Shown: positions 1 to 12,287 of the stretch, piece by piece
Layout: the number at the start of each line of letters is the position of its first letter
How positions within the stretch are numbered: position 1 is the first letter of the stretch
Origin: Allolobophora icterica
Lineage: Eukaryota; Annelida; Clitellata; Crassiclitellata; Lumbricidae
Direction of reading: 5' to 3'
NCBI GenBank assembly: GCA_963556255.1
Contig: OY744611.1
Location: 8,977,376-9,041,375, forward strand
Length of the DNA: 64,000 bases
The notes under the pieces: generated by a model
The model's input: the letters and a program-made list of their open reading frames with translations, nothing else
Told to the model about the DNA's origin: nothing
Database searches by the model: none
Made by a program: the position numbers and the translations under genes

Positions 1-465
1 TTGTCGTATTAAATAAAATTTATTTAATTTATTTAATGTATTTAATACTGCGACAGATTTTAAGAAAAACCTGGATTATGTACATTAGGAGAACATGAAA
101 TTGAATTAAAACCAGGATTTCGGGGAAAAGAATTTATGGCCTGCCGAATTCCTTTGATTTATCGAGCAGAAGTTGAACGTCAGATCAACAAAATGTTACA
201 AGCAAAAATTACTAATTCATCATCGAGCAGAATGGCAAGTCCACTGGTGATTGTTAAGAAGAAGGACGGATCTTTGTAGTCACTTGCCTGTGACTATAAA
301 TATATAAACTCGTTCACTGTGGATTGTGAATATCCGACGCCGATTGCGAGAGATGTTTTGAACAAAATTGGAAAGTTAAGTTGGATTTGGATATTTTTCT
401 AATGCAAATGATATTGCATAAATATTACTTAGAACTTTAAGAAATGTGATTTGGTAATAGAACTT

Positions 466-687
466 TTAAATGGATTGGCCATATAATGAGAGGGGATTCT
501 CTGCTGAGAAATATCAGTGAAGGTAGAATGGAGGGGGAAAAGACACGAGGAAGGCCAAGAACGATGTTCCTGGACTGGACGATAAAGAGGGACAGCTACA
601 GACAGATGAAAGCGGAAGCTCAACATCGAGAGGAATGGCGCCGTTGGACATACGAACCTGCCTAAGGGCAGAGAACCAAAGAAGAAG
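466..687 (+). mobile_element. 3' end of a LINE, inserted in gypsy pol
   Basis: A 222-bp 5'-truncated LINE tail flanked by the perfect 10-bp duplication AATAGAACTT (456-465 and 688-697). The plus strand encodes the end of ORF2 ('[15 protein letters not shown]', '[18 protein letters not shown]', '[12 protein letters not shown]'). The same ending appears in the minus-strand LINE at 49035-50195, which shows it is a family 3' end. Removing it rejoins the gypsy RT reading. Confidence 0.8.
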
Positions 688-903
688 AATAGAACTTCAC
701 CTCACTCTTGTAGTTTATCGGTCATATTGTTCGTTCTGGTAAGATGCAGATGAATCGGGAAGGAATTGAGAGTTCGATTAATTTGAAGATTCCAGAAACT
801 ACGAAGCAAGTTAAGCAATTGCTTGGATTTTTAATTTTAAAGGTAGTTAGTTTATTCAGGTTTTTGTACAGATTGCAAACCTATGTCCGATTTAACCTTT
901 TAT

Positions 904-1877
904 TGCATTTTGTTGCCAATTGGTAACACTGACAAAATCAGGATTCACAGCTAAGTAAAGCTCTATGATCTATGATGCAGCGTTCAATGCCTATCTAAAA
1001 TGTTTTCTCTATGCAAAGAACTACACAAGAGCGCGGTCTAAGCGGCGAAAAACAGAAAAATTCTTCCTAAAGTCATATGTTAAAAAACACGAAAATCGTC
1101 TTTTTCACAGTGCAAGTATGACTACTGATACATAATTTCAAGAGCTGAAAAATAAAATCATACCGATGGCTAAATCAATTTTTATTAAAAGTCCATTTTA
1201 ATCAACAGCTAAGACAGTTCAATATCAGAAATTTCCACACGTTTGTAGGACCGACTGTTTGGTCACAACGTGCAATTTCGGGTTTTTAAAAACATTGCCA
1301 ATTGGCAACAACATGCACTTTCATTGCATTTCTAACGAAACCTCATGATACCAAATGACAACAATATGCAACCATCAAGAATATGAGTATTGATAGCATA
1401 TTAGCCAAATGTTGAAAATTTAGAATACTGCAGGAAATAAGTTTTTGATGTAATAATTGCCAAGTGGCAACATTTTGTACTATGGCATAGTTATAATTCT
1501 TGAAAACGTTAGGGCGACCGGCGAGATGAGTGCTACGAGACTTCTCCGGTAGCCTGCCACTATATCTGTATAATGCGTTATTGCTGTGATTGTTTCATTT
1601 GGTGGCGAATAAATTACTTACTTACTTACTTAGTCATGAAATATTACATTTTGGGCTTCAAATTCGGCGATATTGTATAGTTTGTGTACGTTTGCATCTG
1701 GTTGCCAACGGTGACGTATTGCACATCCACTCAGTCCATCTAGTTGTCAATTGGCAACCGGTTACCTCTGTGCTATTGCATGCAGTTACCACTTGGTTAA
1801 AGTTATTCCTTATTCAAATATACAAATTCTGTGAATAATTTAGACCTTAGCACAGTGCCAATTGGTTACAATATGCA
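904..1877. mobile_element. Candidate TIR element rich in TTGCCAATTGGCAA palindromes
   Basis: This block separates the RT and RNase H parts of the gypsy relic. Its ends are imperfect inverted repeats: left TGCATTTTGTTGCCAATTGG, right (reverse complement) TGCATATTGTAACCAATTGG. The palindrome TTGCCAATTGGCAA or a close variant recurs at 913, 1295, 1457, 1744 and 1855. No convincing target duplication or transposase was seen. It could be a non-autonomous element with internal binding sites or an unrelated repeat. Confidence 0.45.
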
Positions 1878-2402
1878 TTTGCCAGAACATATATTTTTTC
1901 TGCGAGAAAAAATCCTATGCAATAAAGGGTTAACAAGCAAAGGTGTCGCTGATAAGATTGGTTGGACTGATGAATACCAACAAGTATTTGAGTTACTTAA
2001 AGATGCTGTACGATCCAGAGAGTTTTTGTGTGTTTTGATGTTGGGAAACCTTTCAGTTTGTACTGCGATAGTACTGATTTTTGCAGTTGGAGCTGTATTG
2101 ACACAGATGGATGATAAGGGAATTATTTATCAGTCAGAAATTGACTGATACCATGATGAAATGGGCCTCGTTTGTGAAGGAATCCTATGCTATCGTTAGG
2201 GCTTTAAAAAGTTGAAAGAGATAACCATTGGCTCGAAAGTTTAGATTTTTACTGATCATAAACCTCTAACTTGTTTGACAATGTCAATGTCAGTCTGCTA
2301 AACTTGTGCCTTCGGCGTTAGCCTTGCAAACTTCTGATGTGGAATTTAAGTATAAGAAAGGAAGATTAAATGTTATTCCTGACTGTTTGTTAAGTTTGTA
2401 AT

Positions 2403-3587
2403 GTTGTAAATAAATTTAGTAAGCAGAATGGATTAGTTAAGTAAGTTATATCTTATTACTTCGGAAATGTTTAGTTTAATTTGCTTAATCCAAGAAGAAA
2501 AAGTGAAATATAAGCGCGTTTTTTTAGAAGAGCGGTATTTCATTGAGAGGGACTCCATTATTGATCTGTTGCACACGGCGCCAGAATGTGCTCGTCCCGG
2601 CCTCGAGAGAGGCGGCTGGGCCGGGCAGCGAGCGGTTAGGGCGATGTGGGATGCCACGACGGTGATTTCTTGGTCAAGGGGTGCCCATGGTCGCTTTATA
2701 CAAGGCGTAGCGTAGTAGATGCATAATAGCGATTTTGGCACACCCCGATCTAAAAAATGAAACAAATCAAACAGCATCCGGCTTGGCACGATTTGATTCT
2801 CAAAATTTAATTATATGCCGAGGGGCCCGTGGGACGGCGACCATGGGCAACATCTTGGGCGCAAAAATCACACCGCTCGGCGGCCAAACTATCGTAGTGT
2901 TACATGATAATGTTAAGTGCACCATTAAAACTATTGACTAAGCTGTGTATATACATGCCTAATGTTAGGTAAAAACGCATGCGAGTGGCCTCTTATCGAC
3001 AAGGCGACTTTTTGTTCTCGTATTTGTCTGTTTTATGCATCTATTCCAAATGCGGAATGGCGCAACTTTGAGAAAAGCAGTAAATGTGGGAGGGTGTGAA
3101 GACAGTACTAGCTGTATGATGTGTGATGTGTCTTTGTTATTATGCAATGTTAGAACAACGTTGTAGAAGACTAAATGATTTTTTTAAAAGTGGAAACGGC
3201 TACGTCTGTTACATTCGAAAAGAACCCATAGATTTTCATTTAAACAAATGATCAATTTAGGTTGACATATTAGTACTGAGCTAAGCATTACTTAGTCGAA
3301 CAACTTGCAAATCTATCACAACGGGGATCACAACCACACAAACCCACACAGGTGTCTTGTCGACTCTTCAACATTCAACACCACCCCCACAGCGCCAATC
3401 ATTGATTGCAAGTCTGGCACCAGCAACACGGCGAACTTCGTGATTCCGCAGCCGATTCCTTGGCGCCAACGACCGGTTCCAGTTCCGATGCGACTGCGAC
3501 CGGTGCCAGTTTCGAGGCACCCATGACCAACTTCATACCCAAGGAAGATATAATTCATCAACCTAGACGACGTTTTAGATTAAATTC
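2403..3587. other. No recognised gene
   Basis: Short ORFs occur on both strands (for example 2467-2715 plus and 3305-3526 plus), but none shows a known domain. 2570-2900 is noticeably more GC-rich than its surroundings. The part just before 3588 may belong to the PolB relic that follows, but no similarity to the intact copy could be seen. Confidence 0.4.
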
Positions 3588-4035
3588 TTGCAGACATGCG
3601 GATCTACCACCACACATTCAAGGGTGCACAAAGAGTTCTACAACCAGTTACTGATAAACTGTCGCGCAGAAGTGACTCTTACTCAAAGGCTGGAGGGAGA
3701 CGCATTAAGCTTCTTGAGTGCAATGGAGCCAAACATCGAGGCGACACTCAACAAAGATCTCATCAGGCAGCACAGCTTGAAATGCTCGCAAGTGTTAATG
3801 GTTGAGTTTGAAAAGTTGGCGCTAACCGCTGACGGAAACTTGGCATTTGAAACCGTTACCATGACGGCCTACTATCGGAGTAAGGCAGCACCTATCACCA
3901 ATGCGGGCAACATCAGAGGAGTTGTACAGAAGGCCAAGGCCAAGATCCTCAATGAGGGGTCGAGGTGGAGAGTGAAGCGTAACGTAGAACTAAATCTCCG
4001 TATCGCGAGTTATAAACCATTCCGATGTAATAGCT
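3588..4035 (+). pseudogene. Relic 1 of Maverick-type PolB, N-terminal region
   Basis: The reading aligns by eye with residues about 87-232 of the large PolB at 61024: shared blocks include 'RLEGDALSFLSAME', 'YYRSKAAPITNAGNI' and 'EGSRWRVKRNVEL'. This is the conserved region before the exonuclease domain. Only this segment survives; the junction at about 4036 abuts the 3' tail of a LINE. It shows that the element family has moved or duplicated within this region. Confidence 0.8.
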
Positions 4036-4161
4036 AATAATATTATTATTAAGGAGATTTCATCTAGCGCCCCTTCAAGATGATCTACTCAGGAGCGCCC
4101 CTAGTCCAACCACGGCTAAAGAGAGTAGTTTTCAAGTTTGTAAGAAACAGGCTACAGTGGG

Positions 4162-4698
4162 TCACATGAACCAGGCGAAGTGCAACAGGAGCATTCCTGT
4201 TGCACTTCGCCAGGTTGCGGGGCCAGCGACCGAGAAAGAACAGCGCTGCACAATGGCTGTCCACGTGCGGGGGACCAAGAGCTCGGCCTGGTCAGCCGAG
4301 TGAAGAGCAGATACTGCAAGACCCCAAGGTAGGACGACATAACTTCCGCAGGTGTGGGCCACCAAGTCCCTCCAGACAACCCCTAACCAGTGCAGAGACC
4401 CTGTAGGCCATCCGCAGCGGAAAGGGAGCCAGTGCAGAACATCCCGCATATAAAGAGAAACCTGGCCAAATCTGGGGATGCGACCAATAAGACGTGCAGC
4501 TGCACGCAAAACCCGATCCAAGCACCCAAGGCGGGCAGCTGGGAGGCCAGCGTAAAGGGCGCTGCAATAGTCCAGACGGAAAACCACAAACGCATGGACA
4601 AGGGTGGAAGCAGCCGCCTGCGTCAGAGTGCGGGAGACTACCCATAACTGACGAAGTTGAGAATAAGAGTCCCGACAAAGCAAATTAATATGTCGCAT
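4162..4698 (-). pseudogene. LINE A: C-terminal region of RT protein
   Basis: Shows the post-RT signature of CR1/L2-like LINEs: 'RQLWVVSRTLTQAAAS', 'LVHAFVVFRLDYCSALYAGL', 'AARLIGRIPRFGQVS', 'LHWLPF' and near the end 'ELLVPRTWTA' with 'FSVAGPATW'. The frame is disturbed near 4430-4480, so this is a decayed copy. Similar endings occur in the pieces at 8953-9249, 28090-29012 and 42806-43066. Confidence 0.8.
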
Positions 4699-4710
4699 GA
4701 ATGTGAGCTC

Positions 4711-5895
4711 TTAATCCAGAATTACACCAAGATCCCGTAATGAGGAGGCAAAGGAAACCCATGGAAATTCAAGTGCCAGAGCCTCAAGGTTAATTTTTGC
4801 AATATGCTGGCGAGTACCAGACCAGATATATTGGGTCTTTGCCGGGTTTAACCGTAGACGGTTTGAGGACATCCAGGCCTCCAAACTCCCCACGACCCGG
4901 GTGATCTCTCGAATCACAACAGCAGCCGCCAATGACGAGCAGTGGACATACGCTTGGAGGCCATCCGCGTAGGACTGGCTTAAGACAGCACTGGCCGCCA
5001 AGAGGGGACCATGGCCAGCAGTATGGAGTATGTGCGATAGGGAACAAAAAACAGAGCTCTGGGGCAGGCCAAACGGAGCAGGAACCCAGGGTTACCTAGT
5101 AGACCCACAGGCCACAATGCAAGAGCTGTCCTGGAGGTATGAGGTAATCCAGTCAAGACAATTTCCAGAGAGACCATAAGAGGTAGAGAGGTGTGTCAAA
5201 AGAATAATGTGATCAACTGTATCGAATGCAGCGCTTACATCGAACAATGCCTATAGAGTAACCTGTGACTTATCAATGTCCCCATAAATGTCCGAGAGGA
5301 GGCGTACCAACAAGGTCTCAGTATAATGACCTATCCAAAAGCCCGACTGGTAAGTTGGTAAAAGGTCATTCCTATCAAGGTAGACAGTAAGCTGAGTAGC
5401 TACTACCTTTTCATTAATTTTATAAATAAAAGACACATTAGCGATAATAGGCCTATTGATGTCAGCCAAATCCAATCCATCGCGTTTTGGCACCGGCATG
5501 AGGATGGATCTTTTCTGTGAGACAGGCAAGATGCCGTCACGGAGGGAGCTGTTGCAGAGGACCGCCAGGAAAGAGAGTAGAATATCCACGAATTCTTGAA
5601 GAAGAGATGTAGGAAGCGGGTCCAAGTCGCATGCTTTAGGCGCATAAGCTAAGATGATTCGTCGTAGATCATGGCTTGAGATTGGATCCCGGGCGGAGAG
5701 CTCACCGCTAGTCGGAGTATAGACCGGCGGATGAGAACCGGCAGTGGCCTCTAGGACAGAATTTACTTTCACAGTAAATGCCTCGAGGAAGGCATCTGGC
5801 GAGAAGAGTGGTATAGCTGAGCGTCCTGCAGGTCGAGCACGGCCAAGGAGGTCATTCAAGGTCGACCAGAGCCTCTTAGGATCCCCGAGTGGCAA
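4711..5895 (-). pseudogene. LINE A: reverse transcriptase domain
   Basis: The N-terminal half (5251-5895) carries 'LLGRARPAGRSAIPLF', 'PKACDLDPLPTSLLQEF' and 'LLPTYQSGFWIGHYTETLL', typical of the RT fingers. The C-terminal half (4711-5001) carries the catalytic-loop region as 'SYADGLQAYVH', one residue away from the usual YADD, then 'WMSSNRLRLNPAKTQYIW' and 'SLRDLGVILD'. At least one frameshift lies between 5000 and 5250. Loss of the second Asp supports an inactive copy. Confidence 0.8.
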
Positions 5896-6739
5896 GCGAT
5901 CTCATGTTCCCAGTAGGTCTGCTCCTTTCGTCTGTACTGACGATGCATCTCACGGACGTATTGCACCCAGGCAGCGTCGTCAGCAGGTAGCCTAGTGCGC
6001 CTGTAACGCCTCTCCAAATGACGAGCATGGCGCCGAAATGAACGACACGCGGCATGGAACCACGGTGTGAGAGCAGACCGGCGCGTTCTGGCTGTGTATG
6101 ATGGAAGTAAGATGTTAACAAGATCCGTCATGGTGCTCTCGTACAAGGTGAAAAGATCGACAGTTGATGCTTCGGCTAAGGTTGACAAAGGCAGGAACAC
6201 GAAGCAAGGCCTCACGGAAGGCATCACGGTCCAGCTTCCGCCAGTTACGATATTGTTCTTCGGCATGCGTTGGACCCGGGTGAAAAAACGGCACTGAGGC
6301 AACGACGAGGCCGTGGTCTGACACAGTCGGGGGGTTGGGCACTCAGGTCCACCAGTTGGCAGTCGTCTCGGGTTATGAGCACATCGAGCCACCCACCCAA
6401 TTGATGTGTTGATTCAGCTACATGCTGCGTCAAACCAAACTGCTCAATGATAGCTGTGAACTCAGCAGTCGCAGGGAGTTTTGGATCTTCAAGATGGAGG
6501 TTAAGTTCACCAGCTATGACCAGCTGAGACTTGCAGAGAGCAAACTGTTCGAGCGTCGTGGTGAATTCCCTGAAGAATGTTGTTGTTGGTTGTTTGGAGC
6601 CTGGACGGTAGATGACAAGGATCGTCATAGGGCAACAGGATGACGACGCCGTGACAGCCATGACCTCAAAGGTTGTTGGAAGAGTAGCGATGACGATGTA
6701 TATGAAGCTCCAATCTTGCATGAAAAGAAAATCTTGCAT
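5856..6739 (-). pseudogene. LINE A: endonuclease and linker
   Basis: 6245-6739 reads 'LVIYRPGSKQPTTTFFREF', 'SQLVIAGELNLHLEDP', 'HVAESTHQLGGWLDVLITR': an AP-type endonuclease/exonuclease/phosphatase fold in which the usual GDFN or GDLN is GELN. 5856-6392 is the basic linker 'TPWFHAACRSFRRHARHLE' common between EN and RT in these elements. Frames overlap because of an indel. Confidence 0.75.
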
Positions 6740-6762
6740 CTGGGATAATGACGCAGGTGTTC

Positions 6763-7420
6763 TCAGACGCAGGTCATAAGCTGACCTATCAGTACAGTAG
6801 GTCTAACAGTTTGTCCATATTGAGACTCGTGACCTGTTGTCATAACCACCGCCAAATGCTTAGTATGAACTGTTGAACTGATTGTTTCCCCGCCACGGTA
6901 GAGGGGTTCCGATGCGTACACTCGGTCAAGTGGATGGCCTTCGTGAGTAGGGCCTTCAAACTCAGAACTGAGTCCCATCAGCTGGAGGGATTCAGTGAGA
7001 AGACAGTTGAAGTCTCCAGCTATTATCACAGCTGGGCAATTGGGGTGAGAGGTAATCTCTTCAAGAATATCTTCAAGAGCCGACAGGAGACTGCTTGGGG
7101 GATAGGATGGCTTAGGCGGATGGTAAAGTCCTCCGACATAGAATTCTCTTTTCATGGCAATCAGCCTAATTCATAGCAGTTCGATGCCCGGCTCCAATTG
7201 CGTTGTTGGATTGAATATTGTTGGTTGCAGGTAAACCTTACAGTAGATGGCAATCCCTCCACCACGACGGCCAATCATGACACAGCGAAACAAGATGCAG
7301 CCAGGGATAATAAAGGACGCGTCAAGATGATGTTTCTTTCGCCAACTTTCCACGATTATGGCAAAGTCAGGGTTAATGGTAAGAAGCTCTGCTGTTAGTT
7401 GTTCGATTGCATGAGGTTTG
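6763..7420 (-). pseudogene. LINE B: endonuclease fragment of a different LINE family
   Basis: Minus-strand translation gives an EEP endonuclease from its start ('AELLTINPDFAIIVESW', 'GRRGGGIAIYC') through 'GGLYHPPKPSYPPSSLL', 'PAVIIAGDFNCLL' and 'DRVYASEPLYRGG' to 'HLAVVMTTG'. The wording differs from LINE A, so this is a separate family truncated where LINE A begins. Sequence upstream (7420-7750) may be its N-terminal region, but nothing was recognised there. Confidence 0.75.
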
Positions 7421-7759
7421 GCAATACTCGTCGGTTAAGGAGGAAGAGCGAAGGAAGGATCGGGATCAGAGTCCCATTTCTGGAACATGGAGAAGAGGTA
7501 TTTTCCAACGATGGCTGTGTCGAGCTATTATCTCGAAGTGGACGCACTAATATTCTTGGTCGCCGTATTCTTATTCCAACCGTTTTAGCCTACTATGGCA
7601 TTCAATCAGAGGCTTTGGTGTCATTTGTTGACCGTCCTAGGCAGATATCGGGGTACACAGGATCGTCTTTCTCAGCATTGTACTATCTTCATGCGCCACT
7701 CATCACCAAACACAGTTCATACACCAGCAGCCCCTGGTTTACTTAATGCCTCCAAATCT

Positions 7760-8630
7760 GTAAAAAAAATTACGCAGAGACCTTGAGCACGTCTAACAGC
7801 TAGAACGAAGGCCCTAAATACCCTGAAATCAGCCACAAATAGATTGCATAAACTCATTGCTGCTGTCAAAAGAAATATTATTCCTCACTCAGGCATTCCA
7901 ACACCTTCAACTCAAGACATCTTTTGAGAACGGACAAACTCTCTCCTCTTTATCCCAAATCTCCCTCCCCACTGCCTAGCTCCCTTCCCTCACCTTCTAT
8001 CGCTGACACCTCCTGTTCAATTTTCTCTGACAAAATCTCATCCCTCAGCTTCACATTAAAATAGTTTTTAGAAACACACTCTCCCTTGCCTCCACCAGCA
8101 CTGATTCACTCTCTTCTCTCAATCCTACCCTTCCTGCTTCGAAGTCATCGCTCTTTATTCTCTCTCCCGCCTTCGAAGAAAAAGTGTCACTCCTCCTAAA
8201 TTCTTTTCTCAACAAGCCAAGCGAACTTGATCCCATCCCCATCTGTCATCTAAAAGACTGTGCCTCTGCCCTCGCTCGTGAAATCATCAAAATCGTGAGT
8301 CTCTCACTGGCACTTCCCAATGACCATTAAGCACTCTCTAGTCACTCCGCTTCTTGAAAAAGCAAATCTTGACAAAGAAAGCTATCTAATCTTTCCTTTT
8401 ATGTAAGATAACTGAACAAATTACCCTTGCCATGCTCAACATCTATCTCTCGTATAATTCACTCTTCAACCCTCACCAATCTGGCTCCACAGAAACTTTA
8501 CCTGCACCTCTATACAATAAACTGGTCTCTGCCGTCGGCCATCAGCAAATCTCCTGCCTGTACCTCCTTGACATCTCCGCCGCATTCGACACCATCTGCA
8601 CGGCCTCCTTCTTCAACGATTAACTTCTTG
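7760..8630 (+). pseudogene. Plus-strand LINE RT relic
   Basis: A badly decayed RT N-terminal half. The clear part is 8432-8623: 'NPHQSGSTETLPAPLYNKL', 'AVGHQQISCLYLLDISAAFD', matching the QSGFR..ST / DLSAAFDT region of CR1/L2-like LINE polymerases. Upstream pieces such as 'CASALAREIIKIVSLSLAL' fit the preceding fingers. It opposes LINE A and B in orientation. Confidence 0.65.
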
Positions 8631-8939
8631 GTTTGGCGTCTCTGGTACCGCTTTAGCCTTGTACCTTGTAACTTGTCTTCCCGATCCTTCTCTTTCAAAG
8701 CCTCCAGCCACTGCTCGCAACCCGTTTTTCTCTCGGTGGTCCTGCACGACGCCGGAATAAAACTTTTCGCTGTCGCAAGAATAATGGATCGATTTGCGAA
8801 TTGTGAATCGATCGGCGGTTCGAACACCCATTTAGAGAGAGGCCGTAAGAGGTATTTCCAACCATGGAGCGTAAGGCAGCAGTTTTTGATGGTCTTGTCC
8901 GATTCTTGTTAAAGAAAGGTCTCTCAGTGGCATAGCCAG

Positions 8940-9285
8940 CCAATCTGTTTCATTGGAGGAGTACACACGGCAGTTGCTAGACGAGTTTGCCCCTTTCCAG
9001 GTGTTTGGTGTACTGTGCAGAATGTATTGGACGAGGAACAAAAGGGGCAAACACAATGCTGAGCTTCTAGTTCCCCGCTCACGGACTGCCCTTAGGCAGC
9101 GCCGTGATTTTTCCATCGCTGGCCCTGCAATCTGGAATGGGCTCCCTGTAGCGCTTCGCTTGGTCCCAAGCACCCATTCCGCCACATTTTATTCAAATCT
9201 CAAGACTGTGCTCTTCAGCCGGGGTTGGGTCGGGAGTGCTTCTGAGTAGATAGCCTTGAAGAGGCGCTATATAAATTCTCCATAT
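8940..9285 (+). mobile_element. LINE A-family 3' fragment
   Basis: 8953-9249 encodes the terminal motif set 'ELLVPRSRTALRQRRDFS', 'IAGPAIWNGLPVALR' and 'GWVGSASE' with a natural stop, followed by the shared 3' tail CTTGAAGAGGCGCTATATAAA. The 5' edge is unclear; 8640-8940 holds unassigned sequence. Confidence 0.7.
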
Positions 9286-9735
9286 GAATGCCTTTTGGGG
9301 GAGTTCGATCGGCCTCATACTCTGCAAAATGTTCGACAACCGGTTTCTGGTCATAAGCTACAGGAAGACGCGTTGACGTTCTTCAGAACAATGGAGCCGG
9401 CATCGAGGCGCAAGTCATCGAAAATCTGATTAAGCGGCACGGTCTGAAATATAAGTAGGCATACTTACGGTTGAGATGGAAAAGTGAGCCCTGTCCATTG
9501 TCGATGTTTACGACGATAGCGCGGACCCTGGCATCGTCACCACAGCGGCCTATTTCCGAAGCGCCGAGGCGCCAATCTTCAATGTGGCCGACATCCAAGG
9601 AATTGCGCATGCGACCAAGGCCAAAGTCCTAAGGCGATGCTGAGAACACCAACTAGGGATCGGAGTGGAAAGTAAGATGTGTTGTGACACTAGACCTCGG
9701 TGTCGCTAGGTACCAGCCGTTTCGCGCCGAGAGCT

Positions 9736-10160
9736 ATGTGATCTCCTCTCCTTCTACCGTTTTCTTAACTGTCTCTTGTGCGTGTTTCTGTATAGTATCG
9801 GACTGGTTTATCTAGCCTCTCACTTACTACAGTTGGATCCTGTCGATTTCTGCCAATAATGAATCTCATAATAGTAACGCGTGGCTATTGAGTGATGTTC
9901 ATAATTATACGTTTCCAATTATTTCTTGTTTTCAATTCAACGCAGAATAAACTCCATTTTTACATCAACTGTCTCTTTAGACTAGCTCAACACAAATCAA
10001 CTCTATCTGGTAAAAATTTCTAATCGCTCACATTAGCATTTTCTTACCCTCCCCTTGCGACAATATACAGACGCCCTTACGCCTATCTAATTAGATATGC
10101 CCAGCTTTAGACTCGACGCCAAGTCTTGTGCCGCCAAGCGTATAGACATTACCCACTCAT
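9736..10160. other. No recognised feature inside PolB relic 2
   Basis: AT-rich sequence between the two aligned PolB pieces. It replaces roughly 1.6 kb of the intact copy (exonuclease and endonuclease VII part). No repeat or ORF recognised. Confidence 0.4.
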
Positions 10161-11457
10161 CATACAAATAAACAAATAATACTGTTGTCAATCGAACAGA
10201 TGGCCTGGAACGTCTTACTAATAAAGATTAAATTCGAGCTTAAGCTTCTAACAGGCATCGACATGCAACTGTTTGCAGAGAGAGGTCTTCGAGTCGGTAT
10301 TTTTATGGCGTCCAAACACTTTGCCAAAGAAAACAACCCGCGATGTACTGGGTACAACCCCGGGAACCCATCAACTGGATCATGCACCTATGTGCGAACA
10401 GTGTCTATGGCTGGGCAATGCAGAAGCCATTGCCAATCAGAAAATTAGCTGGGCAAGTCCAACGCTAAACGATATACTGGAAACGCCGGACGACGCTTAG
10501 AGGGTTTCCTGTTTGAGGTTGACCCTGAGTGTCAGGAGGAACGCCACGACGCCCACAATTACTATCCCCAGCATCAGAGACCATGACGGTCTCTGACGCT
10601 GGGGATCTCTCGCACTCTCATGAACGAGTTGTGAAGTAAATTCACAAAGCGTTTGAAGCTAGTGTACAGCTTATGCCCCAATGAGCGGTATCTAGTTCAC
10701 TATCGCAAGCTCTACCAGGCGCTGGGCATTCTAATAAGTAGGAACCACTGTACCATCAAGTTTCGGCATGAGGCCTGGATGGCCCCGTACATAGAGATGA
10801 ATACACAATTGCGCGTAAAGACAATGTTGGACTTTGAAAAGGACTTCTTCAAGCTGGCTAATAGGGTGGAGTGAAAAAATGAAATTAACATTTCAGAATC
10901 GGCAGGGTGTGCAAAAGTTGTCTACTGTGCCCAGTAGCCTGCATGCAAAATAATACCGGATTTGGTTAAATTCTTGAGGTGCCCCAAGGCCACCCAAAAA
11001 ACACGAATTGCCGAAATGTTGCATAGATGGCATGATTTTTTTATACTTGAAATGTGACGTTTTTTCACTATTGCAATTTATTTTGGCGATGACTTTTGTA
11101 AATATAATTGAAGACTGAAAGGCAGACTGCAAGAATGTCAGTCAAACAGCCAAAAACTATAAAAACTATGTCCAGTACTTGGTATTCCTTCATATGTGTC
11201 TCAAACAGTGCTTCCGACATGTGCTGACATGATGGAGTTCTTCCTAATTGTTCTTGATGACCTGAAGCGAGATTAAACAGTAATTGTTTCATCTGTAGCA
11301 GATGCAAACAACTATGAGTGTTGTGACAAGGGAATGTGATAGATACGATGTTTCTTATCAAAGAGCTGCTAGACTAGTGCATGAAGATGAGAGATCGCAG
11401 ATCAACGACAGGAGTAAAATTCGTAGAGAATGAGTGTAAGAAAATCTTTACAAGCAA

Positions 11458-12157
11458 GTGAGACAAAACTGGAATGTAAGTGAAAACATTAAGATGGTAT
11501 TATCCGAATATGATAACCGAAGAGCATATTACAGTTATGTCAGTACCCAATTCGAAAAATGCATGTCATTTCAGTCCATCGGTTGGAAACCCATAAAGTA
11601 TAGCAACAGGAATATCAGATATACATCGCGAAAAGGAATTACAACGAACAGATTGCTTGTTGTTGGGAGCAATGGCACAAATGTGAATACTGGTAACATA
11701 GGAGGTGTTATTTCCTTTCTCGAAATGGAGATAGGGAAACCACTGTAGTGGCTCGTTAGCTTGTTGCATGCATACCAATTGCCTTTGAGACATCTCCTAC
11801 AGAAACTTGATAGTGTAATATATGGTCCTAAAACGTTGTCTGGTCGAATTGGTAAAGCAAACCAAGCATGTGAAAACAAATCAGACGTTCCCTTTACAGC
11901 AATTGCACTTGACAATTGTAAATGTCTGTGTGTTGATGATGCCCATATATATAAGCACCGATCAGAAGTATTTGTACAATAGTCCTATATGTCAAGCTAT
12001 ATCTGCTAGGAAATGCCCTGACGAAGTTGCTACTCGAAAACCCGATCCAGTAGTTCATTCAAGATGGCTTACAACTGCTAACAGAATTCTACTTGAAATA
12101 GCTCTGATCTGTATAAGTCAAGTCATGAAACACGAATATTGCATCCGTAATGTGTAA
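11458..12157 (+). pseudogene. Coding remnant in the 10862-12949 transposon
   Basis: 11458-11982 is one frame broken by a single TAG at about 11746: 'NIGGVISFLEMEIGKPL' before the stop, then 'WLVSLLHAYQLPLRHLLQK', 'YGPKTLSGRIGKANQACE'. A second frame (11950-12157) continues with 'ISTDQKYLYN' and 'HSRWLTTANRILLEIAL'. I recall similar uncharacterised proteins from several invertebrates (unverified). Its position inside a TIR element suggests a transposase or passenger protein. No catalytic triad can be assigned from this fragment. Confidence 0.6.
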
Positions 12158-12287
12158 AATGGTTAAACTGCAATCACAGACTATTAAAAATTTAATGTAT
12201 CATGACAGTGAAACTGCAATAACGTCAATGCTACATAGGGAGTTTTATTTCGTTGGTATTCATTAACCAAGAAAACACCACTTCAGA

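Larger units (their letters stand above)
45..2402 (+). pseudogene. Degraded Ty3/gypsy pol (RT to RNase H), old copy
   Basis: Translated pieces read as gypsy reverse transcriptase: about 90-400 gives 'ELKPGFRGKEF', 'IPLIYRAEVERQI' and 'ASPLVIVKKKDGS'; 698-840 resumes with 'VRSGKMQMNREGIESS' and 'TTKQVKQLLGFL'. RNase H follows at 1912-2402 ('GWTDEYQQVFELLKDA', 'GAVLTQMDDKG', 'FTDHKPLT'). Stops and frameshifts are frequent, so it is dead. Two insertions interrupt it (466-687 and about 904-1877). The same family recurs at 39220-40060, and possibly as the integrase piece at 15886-16384. No LTR was recognised, and the 5' part lies off the window or is lost. Confidence 0.75.
4036..6740 (-). mobile_element. 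LINE A, CR1/L2-like non-LTR retrotransposon, 5' truncated
   Basis: Read on the minus strand it runs: endonuclease (6245-6739), Arg-rich linker (5856-6392), reverse transcriptase (4711-5895), C-terminal region (4162-4698), then a short 3' UTR ending near 4036 with an AT-rich (TAA)-like tail. Several frameshifts break the ORF. The 5' end stops inside the endonuclease at about 6740, next to a different endonuclease (LINE B). Its 3' end shares the word CTTGAAG..GGCGCTA with copies at 9255, 28120, 42675 and 55205. Confidence 0.85.

Noticed and set aside
2433..2941. GC-rich ORFs on both strands
   Set aside because: No domain, no start context, and both strands open; treated as non-coding.
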